From positions 62,001 to 126,000 of the forward strand of contig NZ_JAJFAV010000004.1 in the NCBI RefSeq assembly GCF_020711235.1: 64,000 nucleotides of DNA, written 5' to 3'. Below are positions 34,248 through 41,517 of this stretch, piece by piece. Under the pieces are notes generated by a model, which was given only the letters and a program-made list of their open reading frames with translations, was not told the DNA's origin and did no database searches. The position numbers were made by a program, and so were the translations under genes. The stretch is from Hymenobacter sp. 15J16-1T3B. Lineage in GTDB: Bacteria; Bacteroidota; Bacteroidia; Cytophagales; Hymenobacteraceae. Numbering within the stretch: position 1 is the stretch's first letter; each line of letters begins with the position of its first letter.

Positions 34248-34281
34248 AGCCGAAACCGGGTTCCCAAACCGGGTTTCGGCT
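34248..34281. terminator. Hairpin between metallophosphatase and dnaA
   Basis: Arms AGCCGAAACC (34248-34257) and GGTTTCGGCT (34272-34281) pair perfectly; one G-G mismatch then leads to an inner GGTT/AACC stem with a CCCA loop. It lacks a T-run, so it may end the upstream transcript weakly. Confidence 0.5.
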
Positions 34282-34327
34282 GGCTTTGCCCGTACCCTCC
34301 CACACACCGCTTGCGCAGCCTGGTTTA

Positions 34328-35929
34328 ATGCAGAAGGATTGCCGTACCGTCTGGGTCAACTGCCTGCGTGTGATTCGCGGGAGCGTGGGGGAGCAGAGCT
34401 TCCGCACGTGGTTTGAACCCATTGTACCGGTCGCGCTGCAAGGCAACCTGCTCATCATCCAGGTGCCCAGCCAGTTCTTTTACGAATGGCTGGAGGAGCA
34501 CTACGTGGACGTGCTCAAGAAGGCCATCGTGCAGGAGCTAGGCCCCGACGGGCAACTGGAATACTCGGTGGTGGTGGACCAGGGCAACGAGCAGGCCCGG
34601 CCGCGCACCGTAAACCTGCCCGCCACCCGCGGCGGGGCCGCGCACCGCGCCCCGGCCAACACGCCCACCGCCGCCCAGGTGCGCCCCATGGCGCCCCAGC
34701 CCGGCCCGGCCGCCGACAACGCGCCGCCTGCCCGGCCCCCTTACAACCCCAACGGCCAGCCGTACGCCCCCGGGGGTAACGCCGGTAATCCCTACCCCAA
34801 GCGCCAGCCCGCGGGCGGCGGGGTAGCGGCCGTGGCCCCGGCGCCCGCCCCGCTGCGCAACCCCTTCGAGGTGCGCACCGTGGGCGACCGAAGCTACCTG
34901 GACTCGCAGCTCAACCAGAACTACTCGTTCACCAACTACATCGAGGGCTCGTGCAACCGCCTAGCGCGCTCAGCCGGCTGGGCCGTGGCCGAAAAGCCAG
35001 GCACGACCTCGTTTAACCCGCTGATGATTTACGGCGGCGTCGGGCTGGGCAAAACTCACTTGGTGCAGGCCATCGGCAACCACATCAAGGAGCACGCTCC
35101 GGGCAAGTTCGTGCTCTACGTGTCGGCGGAGAAGTTCACTAACCAGTTTATCGAAAGCCTGAAAACCAACTCGGTGCAGGATTTCGGCAACTTCTACCTG
35201 CTGGTCGACATCCTGATTCTGGACGACGTGCAGTTCTTGGCCGGCAAGGACCGCACCCAGGAAATGTTCTTCCACATCTTCAACCACCTGCACCAAGCTG
35301 GCAAACAGGTCATCATGACCTCCGACGTGCCGCCGCGGGAGTTGAAGGGCTTCGAGGAGCGCCTGCTCAGTCGCTTTAAGTGGGGCCTGACGGCCGACTT
35401 GCAGAGCCCGGACTTCGAGACTCGCGTGGCCATCATCATGAACAAGATGCAGGCCGACGGCATCGACATTCCGCCGCAGGTGGTGGAGTACCTCGCGTAC
35501 TCCGTCGAGACGAACGTGCGCGAGCTGGAAGGCGTGCTGATTTCGCTCATTGCGCAGTCGAGCTTGACGCGCCGCGAAATCGACCTGGAAATGGCCAAGC
35601 AGGCCCTGCGCCACATCATCGAAGACGTGGAAGCGGAGGTGAACCTGGACTTCATCCAGAAAACCGTGGCCGAGCACTTCAGCATCCCGGTGGATTTGCT
35701 CAAGGCCAAAACCCGCAAGAAAGAAGTGGTGACGGCCCGGCAGGTGGCCATGTACTTCGCCAAGGAGCACACCAATCACTCGCTCAAGAGCATCGGTTAC
35801 CACTTCGGCGGCCGGGACCACAGCACCGTCATTCACTCGGTGCAGACCGTGTCGGACCTCATCGACTCCGACAAAACCTTCCGCACCACCATTCAGGAGC
35901 TGCGCAAGAAGTTTACGGGCGGCAAGTAG
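34328..35929 (+). CDS. dnaA: Chromosomal replication initiator DnaA
   Basis: The 533-residue protein has the DnaA domain I (WVNCLRVIRGSVGEQSFRTW), a long Pro/Ala/Asn-rich domain II (about 95-185), the AAA+ domain with Walker A GGVGLGKT (236-243) and LILDDVQFLAGK as Walker B, and domain IV with the DnaA signature GGRDHSTVIHS (494-504). It opens oriC and binds DnaA boxes. It is longer than the ~450-470 residues usual elsewhere because of domain II. ATG 34328 gives the family N-terminus. Neither dnaN nor a box cluster is next to it. Confidence 0.98.
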   Translation: MQKDCRTVWVNCLRVIRGSVGEQSFRTWFEPIVPVALQGNLLIIQVPSQFFYEWLEEHYVDVLKKAIVQELGPDGQLEYSVVVDQGNEQARPRTVNLPATRGGAAHRAPANTPTAAQVRPMAPQPGPAADNAPPARPPYNPNGQPYAPGGNAGNPYPKRQPAGGGVAAVAPAPAPLRNPFEVRTVGDRSYLDSQLNQNYSFTNYIEGSCNRLARSAGWAVAEKPGTTSFNPLMIYGGVGLGKTHLVQAIGNHIKEHAPGKFVLYVSAEKFTNQFIESLKTNSVQDFGNFYLLVDILILDDVQFLAGKDRTQEMFFHIFNHLHQAGKQVIMTSDVPPRELKGFEERLLSRFKWGLTADLQSPDFETRVAIIMNKMQADGIDIPPQVVEYLAYSVETNVRELEGVLISLIAQSSLTRREIDLEMAKQALRHIIEDVEAEVNLDFIQKTVAEHFSIPVDLLKAKTRKKEVVTARQVAMYFAKEHTNHSLKSIGYHFGGRDHSTVIHSVQTVSDLIDSDKTFRTTIQELRKKFTGGK

Positions 35930-35954
35930 CTGGTAGGCCCGAACTAAACGGGAG

Positions 35955-36006
35955 AAACAGAAGAACGTCATTCCGAGCGAGGCCGAGGAATGACGTTCTT
36001 CTGTTT
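35955..36006. repeat. Palindromic element, family B, minimal copy (terminator-like)
   Basis: A perfect 20-bp stem (35955-35974 AAACAGAAGAACGTCATTCC with 35987-36006) has a 12-base loop (GAGCGAGGCCGA). It carries the GTCATTCCGAGC core of family B and lies between the convergent dnaA and 36036 genes, where it can act as a bidirectional terminator. Confidence 0.85.
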
Positions 36007-36035
36007 TGGGGGCTGACGTAGCAATAGGGCAAGCC

Positions 36036-36533
36036 CTACAGCTCCGAGGTCGTGCGCTCTTCGAAATCCAGCTTGTTGTGCTGGGCGAAGTCCTGCAGCA
36101 TGGTGCGCAGCTGCTGGCGGCGGCGCTTGCCGCGCACCTGGCGCAGGTTCAGCGAGTAGCTGGTGCCGTCCTGCATGCGCAGCAAGAGCTGGCGCGGCTC
36201 CAGCAGCAGGGCGCGCATGTCGCGGGCCTCGAAGGGCTGCTTGCCGATGAAGAGGCCGGGCTTGTGCACCAGGTAGGAAGGCGTGATTTCCAGGTAAGTC
36301 TGGGTGCCAAACAAGGGCAAGTTCTGCACCAGGATGTAGAAGATGTAGAGCACGGCCAGGCCCAGGAACATCCAATCGAGGTAGCGCAGCACGCCGGGCG
36401 TGCGGTTCGGGTCGCCGAGGATGGAGAGCAGGGGGTAGGCTACGGCTACCAGGCCGAACACCAGTTGACCGAAAAACGGCACGCGGGAGGTGTTGGCGGG
36501 CTGCAGCCCGATGCGGGTATACGATGACGGCAT
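36036..36533 (-). CDS. Hypothetical membrane protein with PH-like C-terminal domain
   Basis: The 165-residue protein (ATG 36533, MPSSYTRIGL) has two membrane segments (PFFGQLVFGLVAVAYPLLS; WMFLGLAVLYIFYILV), then a soluble domain (YLEITPSYLVHKPGLFIGKQ; RALLLEPRQLLLRMQDG) and a basic C-terminal helix. This arrangement of two spans followed by a PH-like strand domain resembles YcxB-type proteins, but no motif is diagnostic. Family B elements flank the gene on both sides. The gene at 39496 has a similar architecture. Confidence 0.62.
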   Translation of the reverse strand: MPSSYTRIGLQPANTSRVPFFGQLVFGLVAVAYPLLSILGDPNRTPGVLRYLDWMFLGLAVLYIFYILVQNLPLFGTQTYLEITPSYLVHKPGLFIGKQPFEARDMRALLLEPRQLLLRMQDGTSYSLNLRQVRGKRRRQQLRTMLQDFAQHNKLDFEERTTSEL

Positions 36534-36710
36534 AGGCAAAAATGCGGGAGAGGCGACAAAACTACTGAAAAGGCTGTAGCCGCTCGTTAAACGAGCGTTG
36601 TCGGCCCGGCAGCTGAAAAAAAGAACGTCCTTCCGGCTCGGACGCGCCTTGGGCCCCGCGCCCGGGAGCAATGCGCCCCAATTCCGCATCAGCCCTACGT
36701 ATTCAAAAAA

Positions 36711-36830
36711 GAACGTCATTCCGAGCGCAGTCGAGGAATCTCGCGTGGTTGATCAGCTAGTAAACCCAACGATTGGAATTACCACCGGACGTTAACGCAA
36801 GATTCCTCGACTCCGCTCGGAATGACGTTC
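36711..36830. repeat. Palindromic element, family B
   Basis: Arms 36711-36746 (GAACGTCATTCCGAGCGCAG ... GAATCTCGCGT) and 36795-36830 are inverted repeats with few mismatches and a 48-base centre. It lies in the 315-base gap 36534-36848 between two minus-strand genes. Around 36620 a degenerate half copy (GAACGTCCTTCCGGCTCGG) is also visible. Confidence 0.85.
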
Positions 36831-36848
36831 AATTAAAAATGGGCAGTG

Positions 36849-37280
36849 CTACGACTTCAGCGTTGCCGAGGCCAGCGTCAGCTCGGCGCCGCCCTTGAGC
36901 AGGGCCGAAATCGGGCAGTTTTCCTTGGCCGTTTCGGCGTAGCGCTGGAATTCCTCCTGCGTGAGGCCTTCTACTTCGCCTTCGGTGGTCAGCGCAATCT
37001 TGGTCACCTTGGGCACGTCGCCGGAGGTGTCGAGCGTCACTTTCGACTCGGAGCGGAGCTGCTTGACCTGCTTGCCGTCCTTGGTCAGGATGACGTCGAG
37101 AAACATGGTGTAGCAGGCGGCGTGGGCGGCGGCTACCAGTTCTTCGGGGTTGCTGCCTTTTTCGCCGTTGAAGCGCGCCCCGACGGAGTACGGCACTTTT
37201 ACCAGCCCGCTCTGGGTGCTGATTTCGCCGCTGCCTTTGCTGTCGCCGTTCCACACGGCCGTGCCACGTTGGTTGATCAT
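36849..37280 (-). CDS. OsmC family peroxiredoxin
   Basis: The 143-residue protein has the two redox-active cysteines of OsmC/Ohr proteins: Cys56 in HAACYTM and Cys122 in KENCPIS, with EELVAAAHA before the first. OsmC proteins reduce organic hydroperoxides. The N-terminal strands (GTAVWNGD; GEISTQSG) match the OsmC subgroup better than Ohr. The gene is upstream of family B DNA and divergent from the gene at 37375. Confidence 0.93.
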   Translation of the reverse strand: MINQRGTAVWNGDSKGSGEISTQSGLVKVPYSVGARFNGEKGSNPEELVAAAHAACYTMFLDVILTKDGKQVKQLRSESKVTLDTSGDVPKVTKIALTTEGEVEGLTQEEFQRYAETAKENCPISALLKGGAELTLASATLKS

Positions 37281-37354
37281 GGAAGTAAAAGTTGAGTTTG
37301 GAAGGAAGGTGAAAACTGAGCTAACTCGGCCATAGATACAACTAAGCCGGGCCG

Positions 37355-37362
37355 TAGGTTTG
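37355..37362 (+). promoter_or_regulatory. Bacteroidota -7 promoter box
   Basis: TAGGTTTG matches TAnnTTTG. It supports the GTG at 37375 over the TTG at 37360 as start of the next gene, since transcription would begin a few bases after the box. No -33 TTG is well placed. Confidence 0.45.
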
Positions 37363-37374
37363 GCCGCTGATGCC

Positions 37375-37926
37375 GTGCAGTATACTCAAGATTCTAAGGA
37401 AACGCCCGCTGCTAGCCCGCCTACCGGCGCCGCACCCACCCGGCTGCGGCGCTGGATCATTGGCCTGGGGTGGCTGGGCCTGGGCCTGTGGCTGGCCGAC
37501 GAGCTGTCGGAGCAGGTGCCGTTCGAAACCACCGACTACGCCCTGCTCAAGGCCTTCAACCTGACCCGCGACGTGCTGCTGTATCTCTGGCCCGCGGCGC
37601 TCTGGCTGCAGTTTTCAAGGTTGCTGCCCCCGTGGCTGGAGCTGGGCGCGTTTGGATTCGCGGTGCTCGGGACGCTGGTTTGGGTGGTACTCACGCTGGG
37701 ACGCTTGTTGGGGGAGGACGCTCCGTGGAGCGATGAGCGCGTGCTCTACGAGCGGCCCGACGACCCGCGGGCCCGCGTGGCCGTGCAAGCCAGCGGGAAT
37801 TACTCCACCGCGCCGCTGCGCTACCGCGTCGTGCGGCTGACGCCCGTGCCCGGCCCCTGGCAACGCGTCGAGCCCGTTGATACTGCGCGCTTCGACGCCC
37901 GCGGCTGGCAGCGGGTAAAGCGGTAA
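37375..37926 (+). CDS. Hypothetical membrane protein
   Basis: The product has about 183 residues from GTG 37375. It has three hydrophobic segments (IIGLGWLGLGLWLA; VLLYLWPAALWLQF; AFGFAVLGTLVWVVLTLG) and a polar C-terminal tail (RVAVQASGNYSTAPLRYRVV). No ATG starts the frame, so the TTG at 37360 and GTG at 37375 are the candidates. No family is recognised. It is upstream of the GH3 gene, the gap between them holding an octamer repeat. Confidence 0.6.
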   Translation: MQYTQDSKETPAASPPTGAAPTRLRRWIIGLGWLGLGLWLADELSEQVPFETTDYALLKAFNLTRDVLLYLWPAALWLQFSRLLPPWLELGAFGFAVLGTLVWVVLTLGRLLGEDAPWSDERVLYERPDDPRARVAVQASGNYSTAPLRYRVVRLTPVPGPWQRVEPVDTARFDARGWQRVKR

Positions 37927-37951
37927 AAGCTACTTTTACGGTCCGTCCCGC

Positions 37952-37980
37952 TTCACTCATTCACTCATTCACTCATTCAC
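37952..37980 (+). repeat. Octamer tandem repeat (TTCACTCA)3.6
   Basis: Three full copies of TTCACTCA and a partial copy run from 37952 to 37980, ending three bases before the GH3 start codon at 37984. They occupy the position where the ribosome binding site is expected. Confidence 0.9.
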
Positions 37981-37983
37981 CGA

Positions 37984-39480
37984 ATGGGCCTGAAGTCCCT
38001 CCTGAGCCGCCCGCTCGCCGCCTACACCGTTCGCCAGTACCAGCAGTGGGCGCGCCAGCCCGAACTAGCCCAACAGCGCATCCTGCAGGAGCTGCTGCGC
38101 CGCGGCCGCGCCACCGCGTTCGGGCGCGACCATCAGCTGGGGGCGGTGCGCAACGCCCGCGAGTTTCAACAGCGCGTGCCGGTGCGCGACTACGAAGGCC
38201 TGAGCCCCTATTTCGACCGCGTGAAGCAGGGTGAAAGCAGCGTGCTCTGGCCCGGGCAGCCCTTGTACCTGGCCAAAACCTCGGGTACGACCTCCGGCAC
38301 CAAGTACATTCCCATCACCCGGGACAGCATAGCCAACCACATCAACGGGGCCAAGGACGCGCTGCTGCACTACGTGCACGCCTCGGGCCGCCCGCAGTTT
38401 CTCGACGGCAAGCTGATGTTTTTGTCCGGCTCGCCGGAGCTGGAGGAAGTCGGCGGCATCAAAACCGGGCGGCTCTCGGGCATCAGCAACCACCACGTGC
38501 CGGCCTACCTGCGCCGCAACCAGCTGCCGAGCTACCCCACCAACATTATCGAGGACTGGGAGCAAAAGCTCGACCGGGTGGTCGACGAGACCCTGGACCA
38601 GCCGATGACGTTGATTTCGGGCATTCCGCCCTGGGTGCAGATGTACTTCGACCGCATCACCCAGCGCACCGGCCGGCCGGTGGGGGAGGTGTTTCCGGAC
38701 TTTCAGCTGTTCGTCTACGGCGGCGTGAACTTCGAGCCTTACCGGCGCAAGCTCTTCGAAAGCATCGGCCGCGCGGTGGACACGGTGGAGCTGTTCCCGG
38801 CTTCGGAGGGCTTTTTTGCCTTTCAGGACGAGCCCGGCAACCCCGGCATGCTCTTGCTGGCCGACGCGGGCATCTACTACGAGTTCATTCCCGCCGAGCG
38901 GTTCTTCGAGCCCAACCCGCCGCGCCTCACGCTGGCCGAGGTGGAGCTGGACCGCAACTACGCCCTCGTGGTCAGCTCCAACGCCGGGTTGTGGGGCTAC
39001 TCCGTGGGCGACACCGTGCGTTTCGTGAGCCTGCGCCCGCACCGGGTGGTGGTGTCGGGCCGCATCAAGCACTTTCTGTCGGCCTTCGGGGAGCACGTCA
39101 TCGGCGAGGAAGTAGAGCAGACGCTGCGCGAGGCCCTGCAGCAGTTTCCGGAAGCCGAAGTGGTCGAATTTACCGTGGCCCCGCGGGTAAGCGAAGCCGG
39201 ATCCGAACCCTCGCGCCACGAGTGGCTGGTGGAATTTGCTCGCCCGCCTCACGACCTAGCCGCCTTTGCCGCCGCCTTGGATGCCGGCCTGCGCCGCCGC
39301 AACGTGTACTACGACGACCTGCTGGCGGGCAATATTCTGGCGCCGCTCTTGCTCACGCCGCTGCCGGCCGGGGCGTTTCAGCGTTACATGCGCAGCCAGG
39401 GCAAGCTCGGCGGCCAAAACAAGGTGCCGCGGCTCAGCAACGACCGGGCGCTGGCCGATGGGCTGCTCGGCGCGGGGTAA
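37984..39480 (+). CDS. GH3 family acyl-adenylate/amide synthase-like protein
   Basis: The 498-residue protein matches GH3: FQQRVPVRDYEGLSPYFDRV, the ATP-binding KTSGTTSGTKYIPIT motif, FPDFQLFVYGGVNFEPYR, ELFPASEGFFAFQ, and the later DTVRFVSLRPHRVVVSGRIKHFLSAFGEHV. Plant GH3 enzymes join amino acids to hormone carboxylates; bacterial relatives are common in this phylum but of uncertain substrate. The octamer repeat lies directly upstream. The genes 39496-41358 follow closely on the same strand. Confidence 0.9.
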   Translation: MGLKSLLSRPLAAYTVRQYQQWARQPELAQQRILQELLRRGRATAFGRDHQLGAVRNAREFQQRVPVRDYEGLSPYFDRVKQGESSVLWPGQPLYLAKTSGTTSGTKYIPITRDSIANHINGAKDALLHYVHASGRPQFLDGKLMFLSGSPELEEVGGIKTGRLSGISNHHVPAYLRRNQLPSYPTNIIEDWEQKLDRVVDETLDQPMTLISGIPPWVQMYFDRITQRTGRPVGEVFPDFQLFVYGGVNFEPYRRKLFESIGRAVDTVELFPASEGFFAFQDEPGNPGMLLLADAGIYYEFIPAERFFEPNPPRLTLAEVELDRNYALVVSSNAGLWGYSVGDTVRFVSLRPHRVVVSGRIKHFLSAFGEHVIGEEVEQTLREALQQFPEAEVVEFTVAPRVSEAGSEPSRHEWLVEFARPPHDLAAFAAALDAGLRRRNVYYDDLLAGNILAPLLLTPLPAGAFQRYMRSQGKLGGQNKVPRLSNDRALADGLLGAG

Positions 39481-39495
39481 GCAAGCGAATCCAGT

Positions 39496-39984
39496 ATGAA
39501 CATCATCCCGAACCCCGCGCCGGATGCGCCCGGCAATGAGTGGCAACTGGTCAACCCGCGCAGCTACGGCCGGCAGTGGCGCCGGGAGCTGCCGCTGTTG
39601 CTGCTGGCCCTGGGGCTGCTGATCTGGGCCGGCTTGATCGGCTACCTCGGGCCGGTGCTGCTGATAGCCGCGCTGGGGCTGCTGTACGTGGTGCAGGAGC
39701 GGCACCCGCGCTGCATCACCCTCACGACCGACACCATCACCGTCGAGTACTACCAGCAATTCCGGCCGCGGCAGTTCGTCTGGCCCCGCGCCGAAACGAT
39801 AGTGGGGGAGCTCAGCAAGCCCGGCAGCCTGCTCTCGTCGCGGCCGGTCTACGAGTTGCGGCTGGCTTACGCCGAGCACGCCCTCACGCTGAGCACCGCC
39901 GACGGCTTCAGCCAAGCCCAGCTGCAGGCTTTGTACGACGAGCTGGAACCGCCGGTGGAGTTGGACGAAGCCGACCCAGCCTAG
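39496..39984 (+). CDS. Hypothetical membrane protein with soluble C-terminal domain
   Basis: The 162-residue protein has two adjacent membrane segments (LPLLLLALGLLIWAGLIGYL; PVLLIAALGLLYVVQE) and a strand-rich C-terminal domain (CITLTTDTITVEYYQQFRP; YELRLAYAEHALTLSTADG). This is a YcxB/PH-like layout. It starts 16 bases after the GH3 stop and is probably cotranscribed. The architecture parallels the protein at 36036, but sequence identity is not obvious. Function unknown. Confidence 0.65.
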   Translation: MNIIPNPAPDAPGNEWQLVNPRSYGRQWRRELPLLLLALGLLIWAGLIGYLGPVLLIAALGLLYVVQERHPRCITLTTDTITVEYYQQFRPRQFVWPRAETIVGELSKPGSLLSSRPVYELRLAYAEHALTLSTADGFSQAQLQALYDELEPPVELDEADPA

Positions 39985-40014
39985 ACGGCTGGCCCGACTG
40001 TTAGCCCGGAAGCC

Positions 40015-40461
40015 ATGCGCGTCGCCTTCGACCTCGACAACACCCTGATTCGCTCGGCCCACCCCTTCGCGCTGGAAACGCCGCGGCTGGGCTGGCTGGC
40101 CCGGCTGCTTGGCCACGAACAGCTGCGGCGCGGGACGAAGGCGCTCATGCGACACTGCCAGCAGCAAGGCTGGGAAGTGTGGGTGTACACCACTTCGTAC
40201 CGCTCATCCGGCTACATCCGCCGTCTGTTCGGGCTGCACGGCATCCGCCTCGCCGGCGTCGTCAACCAAACCCGCCACGAACGGACGGTAACGGCCCGCT
40301 GCTCCAAGCACCCGCCTACCTTCGGCATCGACGTGTTGGTGGACGACTCGGAGGGCGTGCGGCTGGAAGGGGAGCGGCACGGGTTTCGCGTGCTGGTGGT
40401 ACGGCCGGAGGACGAGGAGTGGGTGGAAACCGTGCAGCGGAAACTACTGCAACCGGTGTAG
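40015..40461 (+). CDS. HAD-like hydrolase
   Basis: The 148-residue protein begins MRVAFDLDNTLIRSA; the aspartates Asp6 and Asp8 of the DxDNT motif are the HAD nucleophile and acid/base. A late DVLVDDSEGVRLEG matches motif IV. The chain is short and lacks a cap domain, which suggests a small phosphatase acting on an accessible substrate. It follows 30 bases after the preceding gene. Confidence 0.83.
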   Translation: MRVAFDLDNTLIRSAHPFALETPRLGWLARLLGHEQLRRGTKALMRHCQQQGWEVWVYTTSYRSSGYIRRLFGLHGIRLAGVVNQTRHERTVTARCSKHPPTFGIDVLVDDSEGVRLEGERHGFRVLVVRPEDEEWVETVQRKLLQPV

Positions 40462-40504
40462 GTTCGTAACAACTAGACTGCCGACGCGAAACCAAGGTAT
40501 TGGC

Positions 40505-40900
40505 ATGATTACCGCCGTTTTTTTGTTTGTTGTGGCCATGTTTCTGGGCTGGCACTGGCGAGCCAGCCGCCGGCGTATACAACCGCTGCTGGCCGAAGCT
40601 TTCCAAGCCGGGGCCGTGGTGCGGGAGTACAGCATGCCCAACCCGCTGACGCCACTTAGCCATCCGTATGTAGAATACACGGCCGCTGACGGAACTGTAA
40701 TGGTGCAACGGCTGGAATATCCCAAGCGCAAGGAGCAGGAGCTTGCTATTGGCCAAAAAGTAACTGTATTGGGTTACCGAGGACATTTATACTACTCGTC
40801 AGCTTTGACGAAGGGAAAGAACGCCGACTTATTCATTGCCCTTGTGCTAGGCATTGGAGCACTGGCCAAGCTGCTAGATGCCTTTTTTCATTTTCTATGA
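40505..40900 (+). CDS. Hypothetical membrane protein (DUF3592-like)
   Basis: The 131-residue protein has an N-terminal hydrophobic segment (AVFLFVVAMFLGWHW), a short soluble domain with HPYVEYTAADGTVMVQRLEY and the turn GQKVTVLGYRGH, and a C-terminal hydrophobic tail (LFIALVLGIGALAKLLDAF). The central domain resembles DUF3592 proteins. Base composition is lower in GC than its neighbours. Its stop overlaps the next start (ATGA), so translation is coupled to the GreA-like gene. Confidence 0.6.
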   Translation: MITAVFLFVVAMFLGWHWRASRRRIQPLLAEAFQAGAVVREYSMPNPLTPLSHPYVEYTAADGTVMVQRLEYPKRKEQELAIGQKVTVLGYRGHLYYSSALTKGKNADLFIALVLGIGALAKLLDAFFHFL

Positions 40901-41358
40901 GTTCCGCTTCCGAAACCAAACATCAACTCCACGCCGCCTGCCTCGCCTTTGTCGAGCAGCGCATGGCCACTTGCCAGGCCGCCATCGACGCGGCCCAGGA
41001 ATCGGCCAACTCCGAAACCAAGAGCAGCGCCGGCGACAAGTACGAAACCGGCCGCGCCATGGCCCAGAACGAGCGCGACCGAAACGCCGTGCAGCTGCAC
41101 GAAGCCAAGCAACTGCTCGGCGAGCTGCAGCGCATAGCCCCGGACCGCGCCTGCGACGCGGTGCGGCCGGGCGCCTTGGTCACCACCAGCCTGGGCCGCT
41201 TCTACGTCAGCATCAGCGCCGGCAAACTCACCGTCGACGGCCAGGACTACTTCGCCGTGTCGGCTGCGGCGCCGGTGGCCCAGGCACTGAGCGGCAAGCG
41301 CGCGGGCGAGTCGGCCACGTTCAACGGCAAGGCTATTCGGGTGGAGGCGGTGGCTTAG
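40897..41358 (+). CDS. GreA/GreB-like C-terminal domain protein (often labelled 3-oxoacyl-ACP synthase)
   Basis: The 153-residue protein has an N-terminal helix (HQLHAACLAFVEQRMATC), a region with SANSETKSSAGDKYETGRAM typical of a Bacteroidota family, and a C-terminal strand domain (ALVTTSLGRFYVSIS; LTVDGQDYFAVSAAAPVAQ) resembling the FKBP-like end of GreA/GreB. Database labels of 3-oxoacyl-ACP synthase are not supported: there is no ketosynthase Cys-His-His set. It could modulate RNA polymerase, by inference. Start and preceding stop overlap. Confidence 0.68.
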   Translation: MSSASETKHQLHAACLAFVEQRMATCQAAIDAAQESANSETKSSAGDKYETGRAMAQNERDRNAVQLHEAKQLLGELQRIAPDRACDAVRPGALVTTSLGRFYVSISAGKLTVDGQDYFAVSAAAPVAQALSGKRAGESATFNGKAIRVEAVA

Positions 41359-41471
41359 TTTGCAACCAAGCAGCTGCGCCGGTAAGCATAGGGACGCTGC
41401 GGTGAGGGCGTCGGTTCAACGCTGCTCGGGTTCAAGAGCCCGCCGGGCATGCGGCCTCGGCCGAAGCCGCT

Positions 41472-41479
41472 TACCTTTG
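41472..41479 (+). promoter_or_regulatory. Bacteroidota -7 promoter box
   Basis: TACCTTTG matches TAnnTTTG, 39 bases before the dxr start. No TTG is seen at the expected -33 position. Confidence 0.5.
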
Positions 41480-41517
41480 TCTTTCCCACTGCCCCCGTCC
41501 CGCCGCACTTTCCCCGC

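Noticed and set aside
37952-37980. Octamer repeats as a CRISPR array
   Set aside because: Units are 8 bases with no spacers, and there are no cas genes.
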